Positions 15,357 to 23,484 of a stretch of DNA of 37,779 bases are shown in pieces. The notes beneath the pieces are model-generated. The model made no database searches and was not told the origin of the DNA. It saw nothing but the letters and a program-made list of their open reading frames with translations. The DNA is from Ectopseudomonas mendocina (GTDB taxonomy: Bacteria; Pseudomonadota; Gammaproteobacteria; Pseudomonadales; Pseudomonadaceae). Numbering within the stretch: the stretch's first letter is position 1; each line of letters starts with the position of its first letter. A program made the translations under genes and the position numbers. The DNA is taken from positions 1 through 37,779 of the forward strand of contig NZ_VRYE01000114.1 in NCBI RefSeq assembly GCF_008041835.1. Reading direction: 5' to 3'.

Positions 15357-16679
15357 CTAGAAACGTGTGATGTCGTTGTCGCGGGTTTCCGGCAAGGTCT
15401 TCCACAGCACGATGAGGCATGCCAGCGAGACGGCTGCTAGATAGGCGGCAGGGATGTTCGCGTCGCCAGTCTGGCTAATCAGGGCGGCGGCAATGAAGGG
15501 GCCTGGGCCTGCGAGTGTCGCCAGGGCCAGGTTGTGACCGAGCGCTGCTCCCGTGGAGCGGATGGACGCTGGAAAGACTTCAACCAGCAGCACCACATCC
15601 ATCACCGCAGTTACAGCCACAAGTAGTCCCAGAACGATCAATCCTGCGAGGATTGCCACTGGGTTGCCGGTGTTGAGCAGCAGGAAGATTGGATAGGCCA
15701 GTACAGATAGTGCGGCAGCAGCACTGAGCAGCAGCTTGCGTCGCCCGATGCTGTCGCTGAGCCGGCCGATCAGTGGATTGGCAATGACATAGACAACCAG
15801 CGCGATGCTGCACAGCCATAGTGCATTGCTTCGTGGTAGCCCAACGGTAGTGACCAGGTGGTTATTGGCGTAGGTGATGAAGTAGTAGAGCGAGACGCCG
15901 AACAGCGCTGAGAAGGCGAAAGTAGTGATGAAGGCGCGACGGTGTACAGACTTGCTCGGTGCTTCGAACTGTTGTGAATCGCGTTGACGTACCAGCTCTT
16001 CATACACGGGGGTATCACCCAGCTTCCGGCGGATGAAGATGGCGATACCGGTCATCACGATGGAGGCAACGAATGGGATCCGCCAGCCCCAGGACGCCAG
16101 TTGCTGGTCATCGAGTGTTGAGGTGAGGCTCGCGGCGGTGAACGTACCAAACAAGAAGGCCAAGCCAGCCGTTCCAGTGATAACGCTGGCTGCCGTCGCG
16201 CGGCGGTTGGACGGAGCACTCTCTACGATGTAGATACCTGCGCTAGACCATTCGCCCCCTATCATCATGCCTTGCACGAAACGCATGACGATCAGCAAGA
16301 CAGGTGCAGCGATACCGATTGCCTCATAGGTGGGCAAAAGTCCGATGATCGTGGTGCACACACCCATACCGAAGACAGTGATGATAAGCACCGCGCGGCG
16401 ACCGAGGCGGTCACCGATGGGCCCCAGAATCAATGCTCCAAATGGTCGCGATACGAAGCCTACGGCGAACACTGCCAGCGACGACAGCAGCGATACACCT
16501 GGGGCGCTAGAGGGGAAGAACAACATACCGATCACGGCAGCGAAGTAGCCGTAGATGGCGAAGTCGAACCACTCCATGAAGTTGCCGATACCCACCGCGA
16601 TTGCACGCTTGCGAATGTCTGACTGCTCACCCTTGGTATGGATACTGCTTGGATTTACTTTTTTATTAATTGCGTCCAC
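15357..16679 (-). CDS. MFS transporter, metabolite:H+ symporter family
   Basis: A 440-residue protein with 12 predicted membrane helices. The N-terminal GNFMEWFDFAIYGYFA is a hallmark of the MHS group (KgtP, ProP, ShiA relatives). The cytoplasmic loop motif appears as GPIGDRLGRRAVL and again as GRLSDSIGRRKLL. It should import an organic acid or related compound by proton symport. The start is GTG at 16679, preceded by GGGGAG. It is first in the operon with nitrilase and divergent from a LysR regulator, which points to uptake of a nitrile or its product. Confidence 0.93.
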   Translation of the reverse strand: MDAINKKVNPSSIHTKGEQSDIRKRAIAVGIGNFMEWFDFAIYGYFAAVIGMLFFPSSAPGVSLLSSLAVFAVGFVSRPFGALILGPIGDRLGRRAVLIITVFGMGVCTTIIGLLPTYEAIGIAAPVLLIVMRFVQGMMIGGEWSSAGIYIVESAPSNRRATAASVITGTAGLAFLFGTFTAASLTSTLDDQQLASWGWRIPFVASIVMTGIAIFIRRKLGDTPVYEELVRQRDSQQFEAPSKSVHRRAFITTFAFSALFGVSLYYFITYANNHLVTTVGLPRSNALWLCSIALVVYVIANPLIGRLSDSIGRRKLLLSAAAALSVLAYPIFLLLNTGNPVAILAGLIVLGLLVAVTAVMDVVLLVEVFPASIRSTGAALGHNLALATLAGPGPFIAAALISQTGDANIPAAYLAAVSLACLIVLWKTLPETRDNDITRF

Positions 16680-16759
16680 GGTGCTCCCCAGCTTTTCTTA
16701 GGTGTGTATGGGCAGCAGACTATGAATCCTCTCGGCCGCAGAGCAAACGATTAGAAAAT

Positions 16760-17686
16760 ATGAGCCGGATTAGTGTACGTAATATCTCGAGAATTGATCT
16801 GAACCTGCTGCTGACGTTCCACTGCCTGATGACCGAGCGCAGTGCCACCCGAGCCTCGGCCATGCTGCATGTGACCCAGGGGGCAGTTAGCTCGGCGTTG
16901 CGTCGTTTGCGTGAGCATTTCGGAGATGAGCTCTTTATCCGCACCGCTTCCGGAATGCAGCCAACCCGTAGGGCGATGGAGCTGGCGCCGAAGATCGCCG
17001 AGGCCCTTACGTCTATCTCAGGCGTGCTTGGGGCAGAGCCGGATTTCTCCGCACACGACTCGAGCTACATTTTCAACATCGGTCTGTCCGATGATATTGA
17101 GGCCTATCTCGCTCCGCGGATCGTTAACGCCGCAGCGGATCAGGGGCTGGGAGTGAGCTTTTCGTTCCATCAGAGCAACAGCTCACTGTGGAAACAGTCG
17201 CTACAAGATCCGGACATGGATCTAGTGATTTGCAGCGAGCCGAAAGACTTCAGCAGCGGGTATTCATCCAAGGTGCTGTTTTCCTCGTCATACTCCTGCT
17301 TGTACCTGCCTGGCGCAGACAACGCAGGCACACCTATCGGCCTGGAGGAGTACTTCGAGGCAAGCCATGTGCGAGTTTCCTATGACGGCCGCCGCGGCTT
17401 TATCGACGACATGTTCGAAGCGGCGGGCTATTCGAGGCGTGTTATAGCCTCATTCACCCACTTCAGTGGCGCGCTCACCACGTTGATCAGCAGCGGCGCG
17501 ATAGCCACAATTCCCACGTTCGCCGCCGAGAGCTATTCGGCCATGACTCGGCTAAGTATTTGTCCGGCGCCGATTCCGGTTCCATCATTTCGATGCTTCA
17601 TGGTTTGGGACATTGCCAAGAACAGTAAGCCTCAGCACGAATGGCTGCGGCTATTCATCGGGCAGCTGACACAGAAGCTTGCTTAG
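16760..17686 (+). CDS. LysR-family transcriptional regulator
   Basis: A 308-residue LysR protein. The N-terminal winged helix reads LNLLLTFHCLMTERSATRAS then LHVTQGAVSSALRRLREHFG, as in the NodD/NahR-like branch. A substrate-binding domain follows, with a small-molecule pocket. It is divergent from the MFS/nitrilase operon across 80 bases, the usual layout for a LysR activator of a catabolic operon, and probably senses its substrate. The ATG at 16760 is preferred over an upstream frame that overlaps the MFS gene. Confidence 0.94.
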   Translation: MSRISVRNISRIDLNLLLTFHCLMTERSATRASAMLHVTQGAVSSALRRLREHFGDELFIRTASGMQPTRRAMELAPKIAEALTSISGVLGAEPDFSAHDSSYIFNIGLSDDIEAYLAPRIVNAAADQGLGVSFSFHQSNSSLWKQSLQDPDMDLVICSEPKDFSSGYSSKVLFSSSYSCLYLPGADNAGTPIGLEEYFEASHVRVSYDGRRGFIDDMFEAAGYSRRVIASFTHFSGALTTLISSGAIATIPTFAAESYSAMTRLSICPAPIPVPSFRCFMVWDIAKNSKPQHEWLRLFIGQLTQKLA

Positions 17687-17869
17687 ACTTGGTCGCAGGT
17701 AGCCAGGAGTTACGGGAAAAAGGGGGCGGATTTATTGGAATCATCGACCGCTTCTGACCGATTTGTGCCGGTCGTCAAGGACCGCTTCGGATCACTCTCA
17801 ACCGGATCGCGGGCCAGCTGATTTGCTAAAAACCCGCGCCAAACTCAACGAAGGATTTCGCATGATCCG

Positions 17870-17877
17870 TTTTTTTT
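17870..17877. repeat. 8-bp target duplication, left copy
   Basis: TTTTTTTT directly left of the ISL3 element, matched by eight T directly right of it (19183-19190). ISL3-family insertions make 8-bp duplications and favour AT-rich targets. Confidence 0.8.
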
Positions 17878-19182
17878 GGTTCTTCGCGGAGTCTGGGGGA
17901 AGAGCGAGTTGACAGTCAGGGAAGCAGGTAAATTGGCAGTCGCCAAACACACCCTTCACCTGTCCCTGCTGTCGCCGTGCATCCTATTGATCTTGCCGCT
18001 TTCTGGCCAGGCTACGACGCCGTTACCTGTCGCCCATCTACCGATAACACCCTCCTCATTGAGCTTGAACCTCAAGCCGGCTCTCTTCCTAAGTGCGGGC
18101 GTTGTGGCCAGTTCAGCCCGTTGATTCACGATCGCCGGATTCGTCTGGTGCGTGATCGTGATCTGTTCGATCAGCGCGTCCTGCTTCAACTACCAGTGCG
18201 CCGAGTCGATTGCCTGAGTTGTGGGCGGGTGACCGAGCGGATCGACTGGTTGGAGCCAGCATCTCGGCTGACCCAGCGGTTACGGATATGGCTCGAAAGC
18301 TTGCTGCGGCTGCTGCCGATCAGCCACGTCAGCCAGCTCACCGGCCTGCATTGGCACACCCTCAAAACGCTCGATAAACGACGCCTTCAAGCCGAGGTAG
18401 GCAACTTCGATTCAACCGGTGTCCGCCGCCTGGTGATGGACGAGTTCGCCCTGCACAAAGGGCATCGCTATGCCACGGTCATCATGGATGCCGAGCGAAC
18501 GCGGGTATTGTGGGTCGGCCACGGCAACAGCCGCGAGGCGGTCCGCCCGTTCTTTGAATTGCTCGGCAAGCACTGCCAGCAGATAGAGGCGGTGGCCATG
18601 GACATGAACACGGCTTTTGATTTGGAGGTGAAGAAGCATTGCCCGTAAGCCGAAGTGGTGTACGACCTGTTTCACGTCGTCGCGCGCTACGGTCGGGATG
18701 TGATCGACCGTATCCGGGTTGACCAGGCCAACCTCCTGCGCGAAGACAAGCCGGCACGAAAGGCGGTCAAGCAAAGCCGCTGGCTGCTGCTGCGCAATCG
18801 CAACAACCTGAAGGACGGACAAGCCGTGCAGCTTCAAGAACTACTCGCGGCCAACCAGCCGCTGGCTACGGTCTATGTCCTCAAGGATGCGCTGAAGGAT
18901 GTCTGGTTCGCCCCCAGCGTACGAGAGGGCTGGCGCCGCTGGCGAACCTGGTTGCGGCACGCCCGGGACAGCGGCCTCGCGCCGCTACAGCGCTTCGCTC
19001 GCAACCTGCGCAAATACGCCCGAGGCATCCTCGCCAGTGCCAACTTCCATATGCATACCAGCGTCCTTGAGGGCGTCAACAACCGCATCAAGGTGATCAA
19101 GCGTATGGCCTATGGTTTTCGGGACTCGGAATACTTTTTCCTGAAAATCAAGGCTGCCTTCCCCGGGAAAGCGCGATGAACC
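17878..19182 (+). mobile_element. ISL3-family insertion sequence (ISPst2-like)
   Basis: A 1305-bp element bounded by imperfect terminal inverted repeats: 17878-17901 against 19159-19182, 18 of 24 positions matching, beginning GGTTC and ending GAACC. It is flanked by an 8-bp duplication of T. It carries one transposase gene reading rightward. The stop of the transposase lies inside the right repeat. Family and size fit ISL3. The element is structurally complete, but the transposase has a nonsense mutation, so it is probably immobile on its own. Confidence 0.9.
17977..19179 (+). pseudogene. ISL3 transposase with one in-frame stop
   Basis: A 400-codon DDE transposase broken by TAA at 18646-18648. 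Relatives carry a glutamine there (CPQAEVVYDLFH), so CAA to TAA, one C-to-T change, explains it. The N-terminal part has the cysteine zinc-finger pairs CGRCGQ and CLSCGR. Catalytic residues appear as D in MDEFALHKGH, D in AMDMN and E in LEGVNNRIKVIKR. The last is after the stop, so the upstream fragment lacks the catalytic glutamate. The start appears to be GTG at 17977. Confidence 0.92.
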
Positions 19183-19190
19183 TTTTTTTT
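19183..19190. repeat. 8-bp target duplication, right copy
   Basis: Eight T immediately after the right inverted repeat, equal to those at 17870-17877. Confidence 0.8.
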
Positions 19191-19682
19191 GGCGATCACG
19201 CTCGGCCTGATGGTTGGCTGCTCGTCGAGTTCAAGTGCGATCTGATCAGTGAGCGGTAGCGCAAGTGGATCGCCTCAGCCAAGCAGCGTTGTTGCCGGCG
19301 GCCGGAAGAAAGCGGCGGGAAAGCCTTGAACTAGTAGCGGAAAGGATGAAACTTTATTTTTACGATTCTCAGCATTTTCCAAGGTTGAGCGAAAATTAGG
19401 ATGATACTTTAATGATTCCGGCCTCCATCCCCACAAAACGCTTGCAGATGGCAGAATTGAAATAAGTCATTGTTTTAAATGGATTTTTGCAGGAATTGCT
19501 ACGTTGCAGGGTCCTGTAGTTAGGATGACACTTTATTTTCCTCCCACAAATGTGATGCGGGAGACGGCGGAACGATCTGCCCGATCATCGAGGCACTGAT
19601 CAGAGAGTAATGCCTGGCGGGTGAGCTGGAGATCGGAAAGCCCCTTTACGGTGGGATTCAGAGCTTACGTTGGTTTTTGGTT
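19191..19682. other. Mobile-element debris
   Basis: No intact gene. In the first 130 bases a frame broken by TAG reads protein-like (FKCDLISER, stop, RKWIASAKQRCCRRPEESGG) and could be the 3' end of a lost transposase or integrase. It is followed by three copies of an AGGATGA-type repeat. The right part ends in the 20-bp repeat shared with the window start. Confidence 0.45.
19343..19540. repeat. Three dispersed copies of AGGATGAnACTTTA
   Basis: Copies at 19343-19361 (A at the variable base), 19398-19413 (T) and 19522-19540 (C), all in the same orientation. First and third share the longer AGGATGAnACTTTATTTT. Spacing is 55 and 124 bases. Several direct repeats near an end are typical of transposase-binding sites in IS21-like or Tn7-like elements. 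No transposase for them is present here. Confidence 0.6.
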
Positions 19683-19702
19683 CCATTGCTCCCCAAACCC
19701 CA
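19683..19702. repeat. 20-bp direct repeat, copy 2
   Basis: Identical to bases 1-20. Its right edge coincides with the point where the LysR remnant on the minus strand loses homology, after the codons for ALEKSIGV. This supports an element end inserted in, or recombined with, that gene. Confidence 0.6.
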
Positions 19703-19839
19703 ATGCTCTTTTCGAGTGCGGCGATCAGCCTGGACGTCGATGGCTGAGAGATCCCCGGTTCGCGTTCGGGCGAGGAAAGCTTCCGGTACGCGCGATCCGG
19801 ACAGACAATCTGAGTGCTATTAGAACTGTCGATATGCAT
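19703..19839 (-). pseudogene. LysR-family gene remnant, frameshifted and truncated
   Basis: Only the start of a LysR winged-helix domain survives. From the ATG at 19839 one frame gives MHIDSS. A second frame then gives LRLSVRIARTGSF, a typical LysR helix. The first frame resumes with GISQPSTSRLIAALEKSIGV. So at least two indels are present. The gene stops at the 20-bp repeat and the remaining ~250 residues are gone. Confidence 0.75.
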
Positions 19840-20458
19840 TTTCAAAGAACCGCCCAAGTCAAGTTGATTCTGAAAACGGTTCAGATGTGGGTCCGTGCAT
19901 CGGATGCGTCTGTCTCCCTTCCGGCGCTCGATCTTGCCACTTTTCTGGAGAGAAGTAGCCGCTGCTCGACCTTCTGAATCTCAGACCGTCCACCTGATTT
20001 GACAATACGAGCATTCATGCGGAAACGTGAGGTCAATACGAAGTAGGGCGCCGTCCTTGGTCGGCTTTGAACTGCAATGGGCTCCGTCCGCCATAAATAG
20101 AAATACTTGCGCTTCCCAGTGGCAAAGGGTCCAGCCAAATTGGGATGGCAGGTACGCGGTCCCGCTCGATGTGCAAAACCTCGTATCTGCTTCTGATACG
20201 TTGCCAATGATCAGCCGGTAGGTATCTGATCCGGTTGTGGGGTGGTGCTTAACGCGCTCTGCTGGGATCCCCGGTGTCCGTTCCAAGTGCCCTCGGGCCC
20301 ACGACGCACACTCAAGTGGATTTCGCAAAATGGGCGCGTGGCATTGCAGGGGATCGGCGCAAGGCGTTGGCGTGCCGACTTTCCTTTGCGCACGCTTCTC
20401 AGCACTCAGAACGCCTGGCAAATTTCGTCTTTGTTGTCGTGCGAAGTGGCAGTCCGAC
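19840..20458. other. Region without a recognised gene
   Basis: About 620 bases between the LysR remnant and the amidase stop. Overlapping frames of 100-150 codons exist on both strands, for example minus 19981-20421 with ARGHLERTPGIPAERVKHHP and TYRLIIGNVSEADT. None has a clear start signal or a family I recognise. It may be a decayed gene downstream of the amidase. Confidence 0.35.
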
Positions 20459-22012
20459 TCAGATCGCTGGCCGCCTCCGCAATCGTGTGTGCTGCTCGAA
20501 ATCGAAGGCCAAGGAGAGAATCTCGCGATCGCTTCCTAAGCTTGTCCCAACGATGTCGACGGCGATTGGTCGGCCGTCGTCGAGGTATCCGGCGGGAACT
20601 GTGATTGCAGGAAGCCCCAGTTCGTTGACTTCTGTAGCGACCGACTGGTCGCCCAAGTATTTCGGTGTGTCACCGTCGAGGTCTGGCAGAGGATTTATCG
20701 AGCGAGGCATGAAAAGGGCGTCGATACGCTTGTCCTTCAAGATTGTTTGATAGTGCCGGAGAAGGCTCTTGGCTATCTCGATCACCCGATCCATCTCTGC
20801 ACCGGAAATTGCCACGTTGATTCCGGTGTTGGCCAGCAACCCGTGCAAAGGCGCAGTGGTCCCGAGGCCAATGTCGAATCCGGTTCGAGCCCTGAAAGCG
20901 AGGCGTGAGTTCGGGTTGTCTCCACCCAGGGCAGCGAGGTAGGCGTCTACCCCAGCGAGATAACAGTTCGTGTCTACGAAGCTCTTGCGCGACGACCAGC
21001 GAGACTTCCAATCGGTATCACCAAAGACCACCGGGACCGTCTCCGCGCCAAGGTCCTCGATGATTCGAATCATTTTCGAGTAGTGCGACTGAACTTCAGG
21101 GTGCAAGGCGCCAGCCCATATCCCGGCTTCGAACAGGCCTATGCGCTTGCCCTTAAACGACCCGCGACGAAGCGAGTCGGCATACCTCAACGCGGACACG
21201 TCCGTCGATTCATTCGCTATCACATCCAGCGTGATTGCCGCGTCGGTCACAGTACGAGCAATAGGCCCCGCGACGTCGTGATTGGCAAGACCGGGAAAGA
21301 TGCCTGCCGTCGGCACCAGATTGAAAGACGGCTTCAGGCCCACTAGGCTTTGCGCAGAAGCGGGGAAGAGTATCGACCCGGCTGTATCGGTCCCGATGCC
21401 GACCATGCCCATGCCGGTTGCGACCGCAGCCGCACTGCCGGAACTCGATGCGCCCGGAGCGTAACGGCGGTCGTAAGGGTTGAGGGTATCTCCCGCATGA
21501 CTCGAATCGGCACGCAGGCCATCAAGCCCGAAGTCCGGTAGGTTGCTTTTGCCCAAAATGATGGCGCCTGCCGCCTTCAGCCGGCTCACCAACTCAGCGT
21601 CATGCCCGGGCATCAGATCAAGACCGTTGAACGCTCCCAGCTGAGAGTCAACGACTCGGTCCTCAGAGGCGAACCCTGCGTAGCCGGCCGTAGTTCTAAC
21701 GCCAGCGATGTCCATGTTGTCCTTCAGTACGAGCGGGACACCGTGCAGTGGACCTCGCTGCTTCCCCTCGACGATCTCAGCATCCGCGCGTCGTGCGTCA
21801 TCGAGAACGTCGGGATTCAGCCAAATGAAGGCATTGAGATACGGCTCCAAGTGATTGATGCGCATCAGGCATGCTGCCGCGAGTTCGCTCGGGAGGAAGG
21901 TTCGCTGCGTGAATGCTTCACCGACGTCCGATATCGACAGTTCTTCCACGTCAATGGCGGCAGCACTGCTCAAAAGCGGGGCAGGAATCGTGTACGGAAT
22001 GAAGTGTCGCAT
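20459..22012 (-). CDS. Amidase signature family enzyme
   Basis: A 517-residue amidase. The Ser-cisSer-Lys triad is readable: K97 in VLKDNMD, S189 in PGASSSGSA and S213 in GTDTAGSI. The spacing agrees with characterised amidases. It hydrolyses amides to acids and ammonia; the physiological substrate is not deducible. The N-terminus (about 20 residues) is mildly hydrophobic but not a clear signal peptide. The ATG at 22012 is chosen because the upstream open frame to 22237 is Arg-rich and unlike the family. The coding style differs from the stress block. Confidence 0.92.
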   Translation of the reverse strand: MRHFIPYTIPAPLLSSAAAIDVEELSISDVGEAFTQRTFLPSELAAACLMRINHLEPYLNAFIWLNPDVLDDARRADAEIVEGKQRGPLHGVPLVLKDNMDIAGVRTTAGYAGFASEDRVVDSQLGAFNGLDLMPGHDAELVSRLKAAGAIILGKSNLPDFGLDGLRADSSHAGDTLNPYDRRYAPGASSSGSAAAVATGMGMVGIGTDTAGSILFPASAQSLVGLKPSFNLVPTAGIFPGLANHDVAGPIARTVTDAAITLDVIANESTDVSALRYADSLRRGSFKGKRIGLFEAGIWAGALHPEVQSHYSKMIRIIEDLGAETVPVVFGDTDWKSRWSSRKSFVDTNCYLAGVDAYLAALGGDNPNSRLAFRARTGFDIGLGTTAPLHGLLANTGINVAISGAEMDRVIEIAKSLLRHYQTILKDKRIDALFMPRSINPLPDLDGDTPKYLGDQSVATEVNELGLPAITVPAGYLDDGRPIAVDIVGTSLGSDREILSLAFDFEQHTRLRRRPAI

Positions 22013-22275
22013 GGTGGTCCTTATCTGGTAGGGAGCGCTGGGGAATTGCCGATCGACGAGCCCGAGCGATCGGCGATCGATCGGATGAGGCAAGCAAGTC
22101 TGGTGCCAGCGGGGCCTGTCGCGTTGCAGAGTTTGCGTTCGCTCAGTCGTGGCGGCTCGAGCCTGATGTCGACTTCGATGTGAGCTACGGCGATGAATAC
22201 GGGCGTGGGGCCTTGACGTACGCCATCGATGAGCCATGTTGCGTATGAAATGAGCGACTCCGACTGATCAGGTCG

Positions 22276-22629
22276 ATGCGTGATGTGACCGGAATGAGTG
22301 CACACCCTCGCACCCACTGCAACAGCCAGACCGCTAACATGGCGCTGAAACGCATGGGTTTCGAAGGACGCCTGGTCAGCCACGGCATGCGCTCGATAGC
22401 CAGCACCATCCTCAACGAAAAAGGCTTTGAGCCTGAACTGATCGAGGTAGCGCTTGCCCATGTAGACAAGGACGAGGTTCGCAGCGCTTACAACCGAGCG
22501 GATTACATCGAGCGCAGACGCCCGATGATGGCCTGGTGGAGCGAGCACATTCAGGAAGCGGCGACGGGCAACCTTTCGATGTCAGCTATCAAAGAAAATC
22601 GGGACAGAAAGGTAGTTTCGATACGCTGA
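22276..22629 (+). pseudogene. C-terminal fragment of a P4-type tyrosine integrase
   Basis: From about 22318 the frame reads as the last ~100 residues of a P4-type phage/ICE integrase. SHGMRSIASTILNEKGF holds the H-x-x-R box, LAHVDKDEVRSAYNRADY the second His and the catalytic Tyr. Downstream RRRPMMAWWSEHI is typical. About three quarters of the gene, with the DNA-binding domain and first catalytic Arg, is missing. It marks an old island junction. Confidence 0.85.
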
Positions 22630-22691
22630 TTTGTGCCAAATACCGTAAAGCAGAGGGTAGTAACAGGCAGAAACCGGCCAAAAGCAGCCGG

Positions 22692-23423
22692 TCAGGCAGT
22701 TGGCTTTGCCATCCGCTGCACCTCTGTCGTTAACTCGATATCCGTGAGGGTCACCGCACTGGTCTCCTTTATCAGCTCGATGAATTCGACGATGTAAGGC
22801 TTGGAGCTTTCCGATTCGAGCGTGGCCGCCCAGATGTCGGCAAACAAGCCATCGCGTGTGATCGGCTTTGCCGTCACGTATTGCCGCTGGAGATAGTGCT
22901 GCACGGCCCATCTCGGCAGCACGGCGATACCTCGCCGCGTGGCAACAAGCATGAGGATGGCGACCGTAAGTTCGGTTGTTCGTCGAGCGGGTGTGATGCC
23001 CGCCGGCTTGAGCAGCAACTGGACGATATCCAGCATGTCCTCTTCGACGGGGTAAGTGATCAACGTTTCGTCATTGAAGTCTTGCGCCTCCAGGTAGCTC
23101 TTCTGGGCAAGCGGATGATCGTTTGCCACCAGCGCAACCAGCCGCGACCGGAACAGGTGGTGGAAATCCACACCGGCTTCAGGTTCGCGGCAGGAGATCA
23201 TCGCGAGGTCCGCGTCCCCCCGATGCAACAGGCCAACGGGGTCGGCCTGGTAGCCAGAGACCAGATCCACTTCCACCTCAGGCCAGCGCGCACGGAAGGC
23301 ATCGACCGCGGGCATCAGCCAGTCAAAACAGGTGTGACATTCGATGGCAATCCGCAAGGTGCCGGTCGTGCCCTGGGCGATCCTGAGCAAGTCTCTCGTG
23401 GTTTCGTTCAGAACCGGTATCAC
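22692..23423 (-). pseudogene. metR: MetR-like LysR regulator lacking its DNA-binding domain
   Basis: A 243-codon frame covering the linker and effector domain of a MetR-type regulator; LRIAIECHTCFDWLMPAVDA is characteristic of MetR, which binds homocysteine and activates methionine-synthesis genes. The winged-helix N-terminus (about 65 residues) is absent. Homology ends abruptly at about 23424, where ICE sequence preceding the relaxase begins. Any protein from the GTG at 23423 could not bind DNA. Confidence 0.82.
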
Positions 23424-23484
23424 CCTGTCGGGCTTACCCGGAAAGGGAAAAGGCCCTCGCCTGCCTCAACTCCAGGTGCCATCG

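Noticed and set aside
17956..18189. Short minus-strand frame at the start of the ISL3 transposase
   Set aside because: Antisense to the zinc-finger part of the transposase.
22021..22548. 175-codon minus-strand frame between amidase and integrase fragment
   Set aside because: Most of it is antisense to the integrase tail; the remainder (22021-22270) has no domain I can name. A decayed gene upstream of the amidase cannot be excluded.
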